Part shown: piece after piece, positions 1-9,698 of the stretch
Numbering within the stretch: position 1 is the first letter of the stretch
How the letters are laid out: every line of letters begins with the position of its first letter
DNA from: UBA5342 sp965662645
GTDB taxonomy: Bacteria > Bacteroidota > Bacteroidia > Bacteroidales > UBA5342
DNA length: 40,596 nucleotides
Direction of reading: 5' to 3'
Assembly (NCBI GenBank): GCA_965662645.1
Contig: CBFIII010000036.1
Location: 1-40,596 of the forward strand
Notes under the pieces: generated by a model
Databases searched by the model: none
Told to the model about the DNA's origin: nothing
What the model saw: the letters and a program-made list of their open reading frames with translations, nothing else
Made by a program: the position numbers and the translations under genes

Positions 1-1590
1 TGTGAAAATGATCTTCCTTATAGTTATAAGGATACTGTTTTCGGTGTAGAAACAGTAGATAGCATCTATAATATCTATCGATCAACGGTTATGGGGTGCG
101 ATAGTATTACGCACTTAAGATTTATTCTTTGTCCCGCCTATAATGTGCAAGATTCAAGTATTATTTGTTCTAGCGAATTGCCTTATAGTTATGAAGATAC
201 AGTTTTTGAGGTAGGAACCACAAGTGGTAACTATCCTGTGCATCTAAAAGCGGCTAATGGATGTGAAAGATTAGTGGATTATAAATTAACAGTTAATCCT
301 AGTTATGCTTTTACCGAAAACGTATCTATCCATAAGAGTGCCCTTCCGTTTGAATATCGGGATGCGGTATTTCCTGTTGGGACCAAGAGTTTGTTGTATG
401 ATTTCCCATTTTATACTTATTACGGATGCGATAGCATTATTACATTGAATTTGACCGTTGATTATGCCGATACCGTTCATATTGTAGATACCATTTGTCA
501 TGGTATTATCTATGATCAGTACGATTTCCTGCATTCAAAAACAGGTTATTATGAAAGACGTCTTCTTAATAAAGATAACGCAGACAGTTTAATTACTTTA
601 GATTTATTTGTGAAACCAAGGATAAAATTCGATTTAGAGGCTCCATATAATGAACAATCGGTTGAGATTGTTGATGTCGAAAATTCCAATAATTATATCT
701 ACGCTATAAATGGCGTCGTAAATGGGGACCTCTCTTTGCTTGAAGACGGTATTTATGAAGTGGTTCTTATTGATAGAATAACTGGTTGTGAGAGTCTTCC
801 TAGAAGTATTGATGTATTTACTGTTTGTCCTGTTTATGAAATGGATAGTGTTTTTGAAATCTGTGCTGACGAAAAGAATTTGATTATACCATTTACTGTT
901 TCTGACGGATATCCTGAAAGTTATAGCGTGACTTTTTATGATAAAGCTATTGCAGCGGGTTTCGAAAATATAGTGGATCATGAATTTTCGTCTTTTAATG
1001 AAATTGTTATTTCACTTCCCGATAGCTTGCGTGCCGACGATTATCAGATGACACTTTCTTTTGGGCATTCTCTATGTGAACCAACATATCAGAATTTGAA
1101 ATTATCAGTACTTTATTCTAAAGATATTATTGTACAAAAGTGGAATGACGTATTAGTCTTGTTGAATGATAGATATAACGGTGGATATGTATTTTCTGAT
1201 TACCAATGGTATAAGGATGATGATCTTATTTTTGGTGAGACAGGTTCGTATATTTACATAACACAACAGCTGGATTTTACAGCCACCTACCGTGTCCTTC
1301 TTACGCGTATTGACGATCAAATAAGTAAGTTCTCTTGTGATTTTGTACCCGAGATACGCGATCTTCTTTCCGTTTTCCCAACATATATACAAAATCAAGA
1401 GTTTGTCAATGTGCTAATTTCTGAAAATGGTGTGGTGAAAATTTGGGATATAAATAATTACTTGATTGGACATTATCCTGTTTGTAAAGGAAATAATAGA
1501 ATCCCCGTTCCAAATGTTCCTGGGTTTTATTTACTCACGGTAGAAACTAAGGAGGGTCTCGTTAAAACAGAGAAAATAGTTGTTAAGTAG
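1..1590 (+). CDS. T9SS-exported extracellular repeat protein, 5' end outside window
   Basis: The reading frame is open from base 1, so the gene begins upstream; 529 residues are visible. The N-terminal half holds repeated Ig-like units of about 80-100 residues with the pattern LPY-S/E-Y-x-DTVF-x-VGT followed by GCDSI-x-x-LxLxV. These units are typical of large Bacteroidota surface adhesins and gliding-type proteins. The last ~75 residues (FPTYIQNQEFVNV... to the end KTEKIVVK) look like a T9SS type A C-terminal sorting domain, which would direct export through the outer membrane and anchoring at the surface. A beta-barrel gene follows 73 bp downstream on the same strand and may be co-transcribed. 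The ligand cannot be told from the sequence. Confidence 0.8.
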   Translation, partial: CENDLPYSYKDTVFGVETVDSIYNIYRSTVMGCDSITHLRFILCPAYNVQDSSIICSSELPYSYEDTVFEVGTTSGNYPVHLKAANGCERLVDYKLTVNPSYAFTENVSIHKSALPFEYRDAVFPVGTKSLLYDFPFYTYYGCDSIITLNLTVDYADTVHIVDTICHGIIYDQYDFLHSKTGYYERRLLNKDNADSLITLDLFVKPRIKFDLEAPYNEQSVEIVDVENSNNYIYAINGVVNGDLSLLEDGIYEVVLIDRITGCESLPRSIDVFTVCPVYEMDSVFEICADEKNLIIPFTVSDGYPESYSVTFYDKAIAAGFENIVDHEFSSFNEIVISLPDSLRADDYQMTLSFGHSLCEPTYQNLKLSVLYSKDIIVQKWNDVLVLLNDRYNGGYVFSDYQWYKDDDLIFGETGSYIYITQQLDFTATYRVLLTRIDDQISKFSCDFVPEIRDLLSVFPTYIQNQEFVNVLISENGVVKIWDINNYLIGHYPVCKGNNRIPVPNVPGFYLLTVETKEGLVKTEKIVVK

Positions 1591-1663
1591 AGAATGCTTC
1601 TGATGAGTCACCCTAACTACGATAAATGATAGGAAATGGTTATCGTAATAGATACAATAATTG

Positions 1664-2572
1664 ATGAGTAATAGTTTACTAAAAAAATATTGCATTGTAT
1701 TTCTGCTTTTGTGGGGTGTTTGTACCTATTCATTAGCACGAAATCATTATACCTACTATGATCAACTAAATGAATCTTATTTAGCTGTTTGGGGATCTTT
1801 GGGATATTCTCAGCTGACTTATTCTTCTGCTAACATCAATAATCATGGCTTGCCTGCTGGCAATTTGGGCGTAGGATATGAGTATCACAGAGGATTTAAT
1901 AAGATGTGGTCCATAGGCGCAGAGTTGAGTATTCTAGGAGCAGGTATGCAAAGGGTAGGCGATATGACCGATGATCATGGTATGATAGATAATGATATCT
2001 CGCCCTATTCTGAATTCACGATGCATGCTACTTTAGCCGATTTCGAAGAGATTAACCGTTTGGGGTATCTAAATATACCCATAATGTATGGGTATAAAGT
2101 GAATCGATTTTATACTCTTGGTGGTGTGAAATTAGGACTTAATTTATTTTCTAATTATAAATCAAACTCTTTGCTTACTACCACGGGGGAGTATGAGTGG
2201 TTTTTTGATGATTTTGAAGATATGCCAAATCATTATTTTGTGACGGATAATAGAATCGATGACTCAGGAAAAATCAAAATGCGGTTTAATACATCTCTCA
2301 GTGGGGAGTTGGGGTATTATTTATCCATAGATAAACAAGAAAATAATGATTTGCGCATCAGCCTTCAAATGGATTATGGGGTGTTTAATATTAACCAAAC
2401 AGATAGAATAAACGATCAACTCTTTTCCCGTACCGAAAACCCCATCGATTATCAATTAAATTCTGTTTTTTCTACTACTGATAACTCTGGTGATGTAAAA
2501 GCTTGGTTTGTAGGGGTGAAATTAACTTACCTCATCTGTACCAAAAGTAAATGGGACTGCCATTGTTATTAA
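1664..2572 (+). CDS. Outer-membrane beta-barrel protein (PorT-like fold)
   Basis: The product has 302 residues. I chose the ATG at 1664 because it directly opens a signal peptide (MSNSLLKKYCIVFLLLWG..., cleavage near SLA). A TTG three bases upstream is in frame but adds nothing. The mature part alternates aromatic and glycine residues in the style of 8-10-strand barrels, including YLNIPIMYGYKVNRFYTLGG and a closing strand AWFVGVKLTYLI. It lies 73 bp after the T9SS-sorted repeat protein, a common pairing in which a barrel accompanies an exported adhesin. It is not a clear SprF/PorP homologue. The function is inferred from fold only. Confidence 0.7.
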   Translation: MSNSLLKKYCIVFLLLWGVCTYSLARNHYTYYDQLNESYLAVWGSLGYSQLTYSSANINNHGLPAGNLGVGYEYHRGFNKMWSIGAELSILGAGMQRVGDMTDDHGMIDNDISPYSEFTMHATLADFEEINRLGYLNIPIMYGYKVNRFYTLGGVKLGLNLFSNYKSNSLLTTTGEYEWFFDDFEDMPNHYFVTDNRIDDSGKIKMRFNTSLSGELGYYLSIDKQENNDLRISLQMDYGVFNINQTDRINDQLFSRTENPIDYQLNSVFSTTDNSGDVKAWFVGVKLTYLICTKSKWDCHCY

Positions 2573-2648
2573 AACGCTTTTCTTTCCTTTAGGTACTTTA
2601 TTTGTTTCAATGGTAAAATCTGTATTTTTACCTGATGGGCTTTTGTTC

Positions 2649-3578
2649 TTACTTAACAATTGTTGCTAATTCAGCAGCTATATTGTTCAAAAGTTTTGTT
2701 TCTTCTTCAAAGAATGGACCATCAAACAATTTAGGACACTTTTCAGTGTAAATTACTTCAATATTACCGACCTTTTTGTTATCAACTATTATGTCTGACT
2801 CCAATTTGTGAACCAGATTACAAATGGGTTTATTAGTATATTCAATACCGTTAATATTAATTCTTACTGAAGTAATTTTGGGGTATTGCCAAGCAGCAGG
2901 AATTATCTTGATGATTTGATGGATCATCTCCTCAAAAGAATACGATTTGTTTTTTGTAATGTTAGCCATCTCATAAAGAAAAGATAATTCCTTAATGCGT
3001 TCTTGTAGTAATGATTGCGTGTATTGGTTGATCATTATCGCATTTAGATTTTCCGTAAAATCTTCAATGTGATTTTTTCCAAAATTAGAAAATACATCTC
3101 GACTGAATTTTTCTAGCTGTATCAAACCTGCCCTTACATTGCTATATAGAAAAGGTACAATTAAAAGAGAGTTATTGTCCTCATTTTTCAAGGTGATATT
3201 ATCAACATTTAGTCCGTTTTTTTGCCTTTCTAAAATAGAAAAAATATCAAAGTTTATGGTCCAAAAGGTGCCTTTCTCAGTAAAGAATGTTGATTCCGAA
3301 TCAAAACTATTATTTAGAATGGAATACCATAAGTCCAGCTTCTCTTTTGACATGATTAGTGCTAAGCTTTCGATACTAATAATTTCATAATTAAAACTAT
3401 CTTTTGAATAGTGTACAAACTCATAATTAGTTTCACTTTGTGGAATTTTAAGTAATAGTTTAAGATCAGAACAAGAAAACTTATCCACTAATAGAATTGA
3501 AACTTCCTTAAGAAATGCAGATCTTGAAATCTCTTGGTTAGCTAGAGTTAGTATTTTATAGGATAAAGATGAAAGCAT
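2649..3578 (-). CDS. GAF-domain protein, soluble
   Basis: The product has 309 residues with no signal peptide or membrane span. The layout suggests two GAF-like sensory domains joined by a helical linker near residues 170-195 (NLNAIMINQYTQSLLQERIKELSFLYEMANI). The second half (FEEMIHQIIKIIPAAWQYP... KVGNIEVIY) matches the GAF-like input module often found upstream of histidine kinases in Bacteroidota, but no kinase, cyclase or HTH domain follows. It is a stand-alone sensor or adaptor with unknown ligand. It converges with the barrel gene on the other strand, with 76 bp between the two stops. Confidence 0.6.
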   Translation of the reverse strand: MLSSLSYKILTLANQEISRSAFLKEVSILLVDKFSCSDLKLLLKIPQSETNYEFVHYSKDSFNYEIISIESLALIMSKEKLDLWYSILNNSFDSESTFFTEKGTFWTINFDIFSILERQKNGLNVDNITLKNEDNNSLLIVPFLYSNVRAGLIQLEKFSRDVFSNFGKNHIEDFTENLNAIMINQYTQSLLQERIKELSFLYEMANITKNKSYSFEEMIHQIIKIIPAAWQYPKITSVRININGIEYTNKPICNLVHKLESDIIVDNKKVGNIEVIYTEKCPKLFDGPFFEEETKLLNNIAAELATIVK

Positions 3579-3654
3579 CTATTTGTTTTTAATAACCGAA
3601 ATTATATTCAGCAAAGTTAAAAAATGTTTACGATTCTTAAATTCAGCTATTAAA

Positions 3655-3667
3655 CCCACAATGTGGG
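3655..3667 (-). terminator. Hairpin after the Na+/Ca2+ exchanger
   Basis: CCCAC-aat-GTGGG lies one base past the exchanger stop and, read on the minus strand, is followed by TTTAATAG. The stem is short (5 bp) and the T-run weak. A near-identical hairpin follows uppP, which supports a shared terminator role. Confidence 0.4.
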
Positions 3668-3668
3668 A

Positions 3669-4655
3669 TTAAAATAAGAGATAGATATAAGTCACATAAG
3701 CTAACAGTAATATGATTCCACCAATGTAAGAGAGTTTGCCGTTAGTTAAGGATAGGAATGCTTTAGCTTGTTTGTTCTCTTTAAATGCTTTGATATTATG
3801 ACCCAAAGGATATATCAAGAAGAATAAAAGAAAAGCAACACCAATCATGATGATTAAATCATATTCAAAATTAGGGAAAGAGATCTGTAGTGGTTTGATA
3901 ACAGCTGTAATCCCTAACACAGCTAGTATGTTGAATAAGTTAGATCCAATAATATTACCAATAGAAATGTCGGTTTGTTTCTTAAAAGCCGCAATAAGGG
4001 AGGTGGCTAACTCTGGCAGACTAGTTCCAAAAGCAACTATTGTAATTGAAATAACGCGCTCACTAATATTAAGTACTCGTGCTATATTACTTGCTCCTCT
4101 CACTAAGGCATTAGCTCCAATGGCTAAACCTATCCCAGAGACCACAAAAACAAAGGCTATCACGACCCAACTATGATATAATTGACCATTTTCCTCATCT
4201 TCGTTTTCTACTTTGGGGTGTCTGATAGCCGAAATGATATACACGACTAAGATAGCAATGAGAATATAACCCTCTAGTGTAGAAAGGTTACCATTATGTA
4301 AAAAGACGAGTAAAAGGATAGAAGTCACCATAACTAATAACCAGTCCGAAAATAAACGATGAGAAATAATGGGAAGTGTAATAAGACAAGAGGTAGCTCC
4401 TAAAACCAAAGCAATATTAGCAATGTTAGAACCGATCACGTTACCTAAGGCTATCTCAGGATGACCAGAGATGGCTGCATTTACACTGACCAATAATTCG
4501 GGTGCCGAAGTGCCAAAAGCAATAACCGTAGCTCCAACGATGAAGGGGGCTATTTTGAACTTGCGGGCAGCACTCACACCTGCATTGACCAAAAAATGAC
4601 CACCTGCAACGAGTAATATGAGCCCTAAAATTAGTAATACAATATCCTGAAACAT
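3669..4655 (-). CDS. K+-dependent Na+/Ca2+ exchanger-like antiporter (CaCA family)
   Basis: The product has 328 residues and about ten hydrophobic segments. Both alpha-repeats that form the ion site are intact: GTSAPE at 48-53 with GNVIGSN at 71-77, and GTSLPE at 210-215 with GNIIGSN at 233-239. The two halves are inverted copies separated by an acidic cytoplasmic loop (VENEDEENG, ~149-157). The family exchanges Na+ for Ca2+ across the inner membrane. It is transcribed alone or as the last gene after uppP, with a 185-bp gap that contains a hairpin, so separate transcription is likely. Confidence 0.9.
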   Translation of the reverse strand: MFQDIVLLILGLILLVAGGHFLVNAGVSAARKFKIAPFIVGATVIAFGTSAPELLVSVNAAISGHPEIALGNVIGSNIANIALVLGATSCLITLPIISHRLFSDWLLVMVTSILLLVFLHNGNLSTLEGYILIAILVVYIISAIRHPKVENEDEENGQLYHSWVVIAFVFVVSGIGLAIGANALVRGASNIARVLNISERVISITIVAFGTSLPELATSLIAAFKKQTDISIGNIIGSNLFNILAVLGITAVIKPLQISFPNFEYDLIIMIGVAFLLFFLIYPLGHNIKAFKENKQAKAFLSLTNGKLSYIGGIILLLAYVTYIYLLF

Positions 4656-4826
4656 GATGATGTAGAATTAGATGGGATACAAGAATGAAAATGCTAAATA
4701 CTATTTTTGTACCTCAAAAAACAGCTTTTGGTTTCTTTTATAACTTAAAGAACGACACCGCATCAAGCAGACGGAGTATTAATTTGAAACATTTTTTTTA
4801 TTCGCAGTAAGCTGCGGGAAATAAAA

Positions 4827-4839
4827 CCTACAATGTGGG
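4827..4839 (-). terminator. Hairpin after uppP
   Basis: CCTACAATGTGGG lies one base past the uppP stop and, on the minus strand, is followed by TTTTATTT. It repeats the hairpin found after the exchanger gene, and the two copies share the stretch ACAATGTGGGATTA. A second small hairpin, CGCAG-taag-CTGCG, lies at 4803-4816. Confidence 0.4.
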
Positions 4840-4840
4840 A

Positions 4841-5623
4841 TTATGAAAAAACAATAGCCGTAATACCTACGATGGCGCAATATAAGGCAAACCAGATGAG
4901 TTTTCCTTTATTTACAATCTTAATCATCCAACTACAAGCTAATAAGCCCACTACAAAAGCGGCTATAAAACCGACAGCCAAGCTAAGCGTAGATATCCCT
5001 GCATCACCAGAGAAATTAGCATCTTTCATACTCAAAAGGTTAGCCCCAATGATAGGTGCTAATACCATAAGAAAAGAGAATTTTGATACTTCTTCTTTTT
5101 TATTGCCTAATAATAATCCCGTAGCAATGGTTGATCCAGAACGCGAAATACCAGGAACAGTAGCTATGGCTTGGGCTATCCCTATAATTAAAGCATCTAG
5201 AAAACTGATGGTTTTGTGACCGCTTTTCTTAAAATAAGTAAAACCTAAGAGCAAAGCGGTGTAGAGTAACATACTACCGACTAACAGTAGGTTGCCGCTA
5301 AACATAGCTTCCAACTGTTCTTCGAATAATAAGCCGACCACCAAAACGGGAATCATAGAAACCACTATCTTAGCAACATACTGTGTTTCTTCATTCCATT
5401 TGAATTGGAAAAGACCAATGATAAGCTGAAGGATTTCTTTACGAAAAATGACTAAAGTACTTAATACCGTGGCTCCATGAACGACGATAGTAAACAGCAT
5501 GCTCTCAGACGTGTTAGCGCCTAATAATACTTTAGCAATCTCAAGATGTCCGCTACTACTCACTGGAAGAAACTCTGAGAGTCCTTGTATAATCCCTAAG
5601 ATAAGGGCTTCTAATGTATTCAT
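4841..5623 (-). CDS. uppP: Undecaprenyl-diphosphatase UppP/BacA
   Basis: The product has 260 residues and is an integral membrane phosphatase. It removes a phosphate from undecaprenyl diphosphate to recycle the lipid carrier used for peptidoglycan and O-antigen; loss sensitises cells to bacitracin and extra copies protect. Both family signatures are present: Q13-GLSEFLPVSSSGH-26 with E17, and PGISRSGST at 157-165 with Arg161. Length and roughly eight membrane segments fit the family. It lies 38 bp downstream of dapL on the same strand, so the two are probably co-transcribed, linking precursor supply and lipid-carrier recycling for peptidoglycan. Confidence 0.95.
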   Translation of the reverse strand: MNTLEALILGIIQGLSEFLPVSSSGHLEIAKVLLGANTSESMLFTIVVHGATVLSTLVIFRKEILQLIIGLFQFKWNEETQYVAKIVVSMIPVLVVGLLFEEQLEAMFSGNLLLVGSMLLYTALLLGFTYFKKSGHKTISFLDALIIGIAQAIATVPGISRSGSTIATGLLLGNKKEEVSKFSFLMVLAPIIGANLLSMKDANFSGDAGISTLSLAVGFIAAFVVGLLACSWMIKIVNKGKLIWFALYCAIVGITAIVFS

Positions 5624-5661
5624 TTATTTGATTTAAGAGGTGAAAGTTTTAAGATGTAACT

Positions 5662-6888
5662 TTACATTTCTTTGATGCGTTGCATGGCTTCAATTACATT
5701 GTCGCGCATAGCAAAAGCTGAGAAGCGGAAATAACCTTCTCCTGAAGGACCAAAACCAGATCCTGGTGTACCTACAATATGAGCTTCATTCAAGAATTTA
5801 TCAAATAAGTCCCACGAGAGGGTCTTTTCGGTTGTCTTAATCCACACATAAGGTGCATTAACACCACCATAGACTTCAAAACCCATAGCTGACAAATTTT
5901 CACGCATAATACGTGCATTTTCCATATAATAATTGATGATGTCTTGTATCTCTTTGGCGCCTTGTTCTGAATAGACTGCAGAAGCGGCTTTTTGTACGGG
6001 ATAAGAAGCACCATTAAATTTAGTACACTGACGACGAGACCATAATGTTCTGACTTGAACCTCTTCTCCATCTGGTCCAAACGCTATTAATTCGTTAGGT
6101 ACCACCGTAAATCCTAGACGTGTACCTGTAAATCCTGCTTTTTTAGAAAAAGAACGGAACTCTATGGCTACTTTTTTAGCGCCTTCTATCTCATAGATAG
6201 AATGAGGCACATCATCTTCTGTTATGAAAGCTTCGTAGGCTGCATCAAATAAGATGATAGACTTATTATCAATAGCATAGTTGACCCATTTGGTTAATTC
6301 AGCTTTTGTTGCTGTAGTTCCAGTAGGGTTGTTAGGATAACAAAGGAAGATGATATCCGCTTTTTCTTTGGGTAACTCAGGGGTGAAATTATTGGCTGAC
6401 GTACAAGGCATGTAAATCAGGTTGTCGTAATATCCGCTCTCTTGAAGTTCACCCGTACGACCGCCCATGACTGAAGTATCCACATAAACGGGATAGACAG
6501 GATCTTGTACCGCTATTTTATTATCAAGTCCAAAAATCTCAAGGATATTACCTGTATCACATTTAGAACCATCAGAAACAAAAATTTCATCAGCTGCTAT
6601 ATTGATTCCTTTATTTTGGTAATCATTTTTGGCAATAATCTCACGTAAGAATTCATAACCTTGTTCTGGTCCATAGCCTTTAAACGTCTCTAGCTGTCCC
6701 ATTTCTTTCACACCTTCTTCAAAGGCAGCAACCACGCTAGGAACTAATGGTAAGGTGACATCACCAATACCCATTTTGATGACTTTTGCTTCAGGATTAC
6801 TCGCTTGAAACTCACGAACACGACGACCAATCTCCGGAAATAGATACCCCGCTTTTAATTTGAGATAATTTTCGTTTACTTTTGCCAT
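5662..6888 (-). CDS. dapL: LL-diaminopimelate aminotransferase
   Basis: The product has 408 residues, the usual DapL length. It converts tetrahydrodipicolinate and glutamate directly to LL-diaminopimelate, bypassing the DapC/D/E steps of lysine and peptidoglycan synthesis. It is a fold-type I PLP enzyme. Visible motifs are GDVTLPL near 42-48, SDGSKCD (105-111), YPNNPTG (184-190), DAAYEA (215-220) and the PLP lysine K249 in SFSKKAGFTGTRLGF. The next enzyme of the pathway, DapF, is divergently transcribed from the other side of a 345-bp promoter region, and uppP follows downstream. Confidence 0.96.
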   Translation of the reverse strand: MAKVNENYLKLKAGYLFPEIGRRVREFQASNPEAKVIKMGIGDVTLPLVPSVVAAFEEGVKEMGQLETFKGYGPEQGYEFLREIIAKNDYQNKGINIAADEIFVSDGSKCDTGNILEIFGLDNKIAVQDPVYPVYVDTSVMGGRTGELQESGYYDNLIYMPCTSANNFTPELPKEKADIIFLCYPNNPTGTTATKAELTKWVNYAIDNKSIILFDAAYEAFITEDDVPHSIYEIEGAKKVAIEFRSFSKKAGFTGTRLGFTVVPNELIAFGPDGEEVQVRTLWSRRQCTKFNGASYPVQKAASAVYSEQGAKEIQDIINYYMENARIMRENLSAMGFEVYGGVNAPYVWIKTTEKTLSWDLFDKFLNEAHIVGTPGSGFGPSGEGYFRFSAFAMRDNVIEAMQRIKEM

Positions 6889-7233
6889 AATGATATATTA
6901 TTTATTGTTATTATCTTTTGATTTCAAAATTCGTACAAAGAAAAGAAAAATATAGGTATTTTCAGTAGTGTATCAGGCTTGTAATAATAGAAATTATCCT
7001 GTAATTTCAGGATATGTTTCAGTAGAGAAAAATAAATTGTCGTGGTTGGCGCTATCGTTACTTCGTTTATCATTAAAAATAAGAGTAAATTCCACATTAT
7101 AAGTTGTATTTTGGCTTATTAATAATAAACAGTTTTATAATTTAATATATCGTCTGTTGGTTAGTAGGATGGTGTATTCTTGATATTCAAAAGAAAACGA
7201 TAACAGATTCTGGTTTTTTTAAGATAATATAAT
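6889..7233. promoter_or_regulatory. Divergent dapL/dapF promoter region
   Basis: This is a 345-bp AT-rich spacer between the divergent starts of dapL and dapF. It must carry both promoters, but I see no clear Bacteroidota -33/-7 pair, no riboswitch and no small gene. Confidence 0.5.
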
Positions 7234-8100
7234 ATGACAACGAACTCTTTTGTTAAGTCCCATGGTTTGGGCAACGATTACATCGTATTGGATAGTGCTA
7301 CTCTTAATTTTGAACTGACCGATAAAGCTGTTATCCGTATTTGTGATGAACATTTTGGTATTGGATCGGATGGTATTTTATTAAAGGTACCTTCGGCTAT
7401 TGCGGACTTTGGATTGCTCATCTATAATCCTGATGGCACCAAAGCGGAGAATTGTGGTAATGGATTACGTATCTTTAGTAAATATCTTTATGACTATGGT
7501 TTTACTGAAAAGAAGGCCTTTACCGTAGATATTATGGGACGTTTGATACATGCTGAGATTTTGGAGACAAAAGCAGGAAAAGTTTCTATGGTACGCGTGG
7601 AAATGGGTAAAGCTAACTTTAAATCAGAAGAAATACCTTTAGTATATACCAAAGAAGAATGTGTGAATGATGCCACGACAGTGGGAGGGAAGACCTTCAT
7701 GATGACGTGTGTATCTATGGGAAACCCTCATTGTGTGGTGCTGAAAGATGAATTAGATATCGAAGAATTGATGACTTACGCCCCTCAGATACAGGCATTG
7801 TCCATGTTTCCTTGTGGTACTAATGTGCAATTTGCAAAAGTAATATCGCGTTCTGAGGTAGAGATTCGCATTTACGAGCGAGGAGCTGGTTACACTTTGG
7901 CTTCGGGCAGTTCTTCGTGTGGTGTAGCAGCGGCTATGGTCAAAAATGGTTTAGTCGATAGTGATGTGACCATTAAGATGCCTGGAGGTCAATTAAAAAT
8001 AAATGTAGCCGAAGATTGGAATATTACAATGACAGGACCTGTTCGTCAAATTTGCGAAGGCGTTTTAAATCAAGAATTAATTGAGGATAAGGAGTTGTAA
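7234..8100 (+). CDS. dapF: Diaminopimelate epimerase, with an unusual second active-site loop
   Basis: The product has 288 residues. It interconverts LL- and meso-diaminopimelate, the step after DapL. The two catalytic cysteines are recognisable: C74 in AENCGNGLR and C229 in ASGSSSCG. The rest of the fold is normal (GNDYIVLD near 13-20, MGNPHCV 162-168, GTNVQFA 195-201). The second loop is atypical: ERGAGYTLASGSSSCG instead of the usual ERGxGETxxCGTGxC. Tyr220 thus occupies the place of the conserved Glu (E208 in H. influenzae numbering), and Ser224 replaces a cysteine. The partner gene dapL is adjacent and supports the assignment. An epimerase of altered specificity is the alternative. Confidence 0.88.
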   Translation: MTTNSFVKSHGLGNDYIVLDSATLNFELTDKAVIRICDEHFGIGSDGILLKVPSAIADFGLLIYNPDGTKAENCGNGLRIFSKYLYDYGFTEKKAFTVDIMGRLIHAEILETKAGKVSMVRVEMGKANFKSEEIPLVYTKEECVNDATTVGGKTFMMTCVSMGNPHCVVLKDELDIEELMTYAPQIQALSMFPCGTNVQFAKVISRSEVEIRIYERGAGYTLASGSSSCGVAAAMVKNGLVDSDVTIKMPGGQLKINVAEDWNITMTGPVRQICEGVLNQELIEDKEL

Positions 8101-8137
8101 AATAAAGAAATAACCTGAAAGGGCTATGGCATTTCAA

Positions 8138-8247
8138 CCCAGGGCAAAAACGAAGCTTTGCGTAGTTTGACACCCTGGGGTTCTGACGTATAACGTTAAA
8201 AAACGCCGATCAATAACTTAATGATAAACAGAACTCTTTCGGCGTTT
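8138..8247. terminator. Two hairpins between convergent dapF and corA
   Basis: CCCAGGG at 8138-8144 pairs with CCCTGGG at 8173-8179, and AAACGCCGA at 8201-8209 pairs perfectly with TCGGCGTTT at 8239-8247. The second stem ends in T on the plus strand and begins with A's, so it could serve both convergent genes, although its 29-nt loop is long. Confidence 0.4.
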
Positions 8248-8324
8248 GATTCCTAATAGTTGTAATCCGAAGTAACAACGAATAAGAATACGATGGTGCA
8301 TTATTATTGCACACCGCCTTATCC

Positions 8325-9254
8325 TTAAATCCAATTTCTTTTTCGGAATAAAAGAACCCCAAAAATGGAGAGCATTAATGAACCAAAAATGATGATAGGC
8401 ATAGCCAATAATGAATTTTCCATTAAGTTGGGAACATTCATGCCAAACAGACTTGCAATCAATGTTGGAATCATTAAGATAATAGACGTCAGCGTTAACT
8501 GCTTCATTACCACATTCAGATTATTAGAAATAACGGAAGCAAAAGCATCCATCATACCACTCTGGATGTCCGAATAAATCTGTGCCATCTCAATAGCTTG
8601 TTTGTTTTCAATAATAGCATCTTCCAATAACTCTTCGTTGATTTCTGTAGTTATCTTTTTGGAATTGCGTAGTTTAGCCAGTACAATCTCATTTGATTTT
8701 ATAGAGGTAATAAAAAAGACGAGGCACTTTTCCATTTTTAACAACTTGTTTAGTTCCTTGTTTTTAATGGATTTTTCAAGGTCTTGTTCTATATTAGAAG
8801 TCCTGAGGTTGATTTCCTTCAAATACCTTAGATATAAATTACCAGAACGAAGAAACAAGCGGAGAATGAAATTAACATTATCTGTTATCTCTTTGTATTG
8901 ATCTCTAAAAGGTGAGGGTTGCCCAATGGGTAACACGTCGTTATCTTCTAAGCACAAGGTTAATGTGAAGTCTTTAGTTATAAAAATGCCAAGGGGTACG
9001 GTGAAAAATGGAACGCCATTATCTTTTATTTCAATAGGAATTCTGAGAATAATTAAAGTCCAATCATCATCATATTCTATACGAGATCTTTCGTCTTGGT
9101 CTAAGATATCTTTACTAATATCTTGAGGTAATCCATAATCTTGACCTAATTTTTGGATTTCTTCTGGTGTTGGTTTTGTGGCATTTATCCAACATCCTTT
9201 TTGTGGTTCAGTGATTTCAGAATAACCACCGAATGTCTTAAATATTTTAATCAT
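8325..9254 (-). CDS. corA: CorA-family Mg2+/divalent cation channel
   Basis: I chose the start at 9254 (309 residues) because AAGGAAA lies just upstream; an in-frame ATG at 9281 would add a nine-residue tail before MIKIFKTF. The long N-terminal cytosolic domain is acidic and helical. Two membrane segments close the protein, and the diagnostic GMN selectivity motif lies at about 271-273 (LFGMNVPN), followed by the basic tail RKRNWI. The family works as a homopentamer in the inner membrane and takes up Mg2+, sometimes Co2+ or Ni2+. It converges with dapF and is monocistronic. Confidence 0.92.
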   Translation of the reverse strand: MIKIFKTFGGYSEITEPQKGCWINATKPTPEEIQKLGQDYGLPQDISKDILDQDERSRIEYDDDWTLIILRIPIEIKDNGVPFFTVPLGIFITKDFTLTLCLEDNDVLPIGQPSPFRDQYKEITDNVNFILRLFLRSGNLYLRYLKEINLRTSNIEQDLEKSIKNKELNKLLKMEKCLVFFITSIKSNEIVLAKLRNSKKITTEINEELLEDAIIENKQAIEMAQIYSDIQSGMMDAFASVISNNLNVVMKQLTLTSIILMIPTLIASLFGMNVPNLMENSLLAMPIIIFGSLMLSIFGVLLFRKRNWI

Positions 9255-9698
9255 AATATTTCCTTGCAATTTAATCTGCAAGAAAACACAAAGCCTCTTA
9301 CAGAATCATTAATATTTTACCTGACTATGATATGAGTCTTTGTCCATTTCTATCTTCATTTTTTTAATAGGTTTGCAAAAGTAATTTTGTTTTTCATCTA
9401 TTAGCTATACTATGTGGTTTTTATTTCGCAAGTGCTGTATTTAAATTTCAACGTTTATCACAAAGTAAGAAATATCTAATATATCAAAGTCCTACATTTT
9501 GATTCTTCACACATTTATGTGTGATTTTTGCTACTTGAATTTAAGGCACAAAAGCCGCTTGATTTTTTAAATTTGTTTTACGAACCATTGATTAAAGGAA
9601 TGTAAAGTATTACGACGTTTTGCAAATAATGATTATTTTTGATGTTTTAGAACGTGTCACTCTCTTATTTTGTCCCTTTTATTATAAATAATAGTCTT
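9255..9698. other. Intergenic spacer between corA and the next gene
   Basis: This is a 444-bp AT-rich divergent spacer. Promoters for both neighbours are expected here. I see no small gene, RNA or repeat. Confidence 0.4.

Noticed and set aside
4833..5219. 128-codon plus-strand frame
   Set aside because: It is antisense to uppP, which has clear signatures on the other strand.
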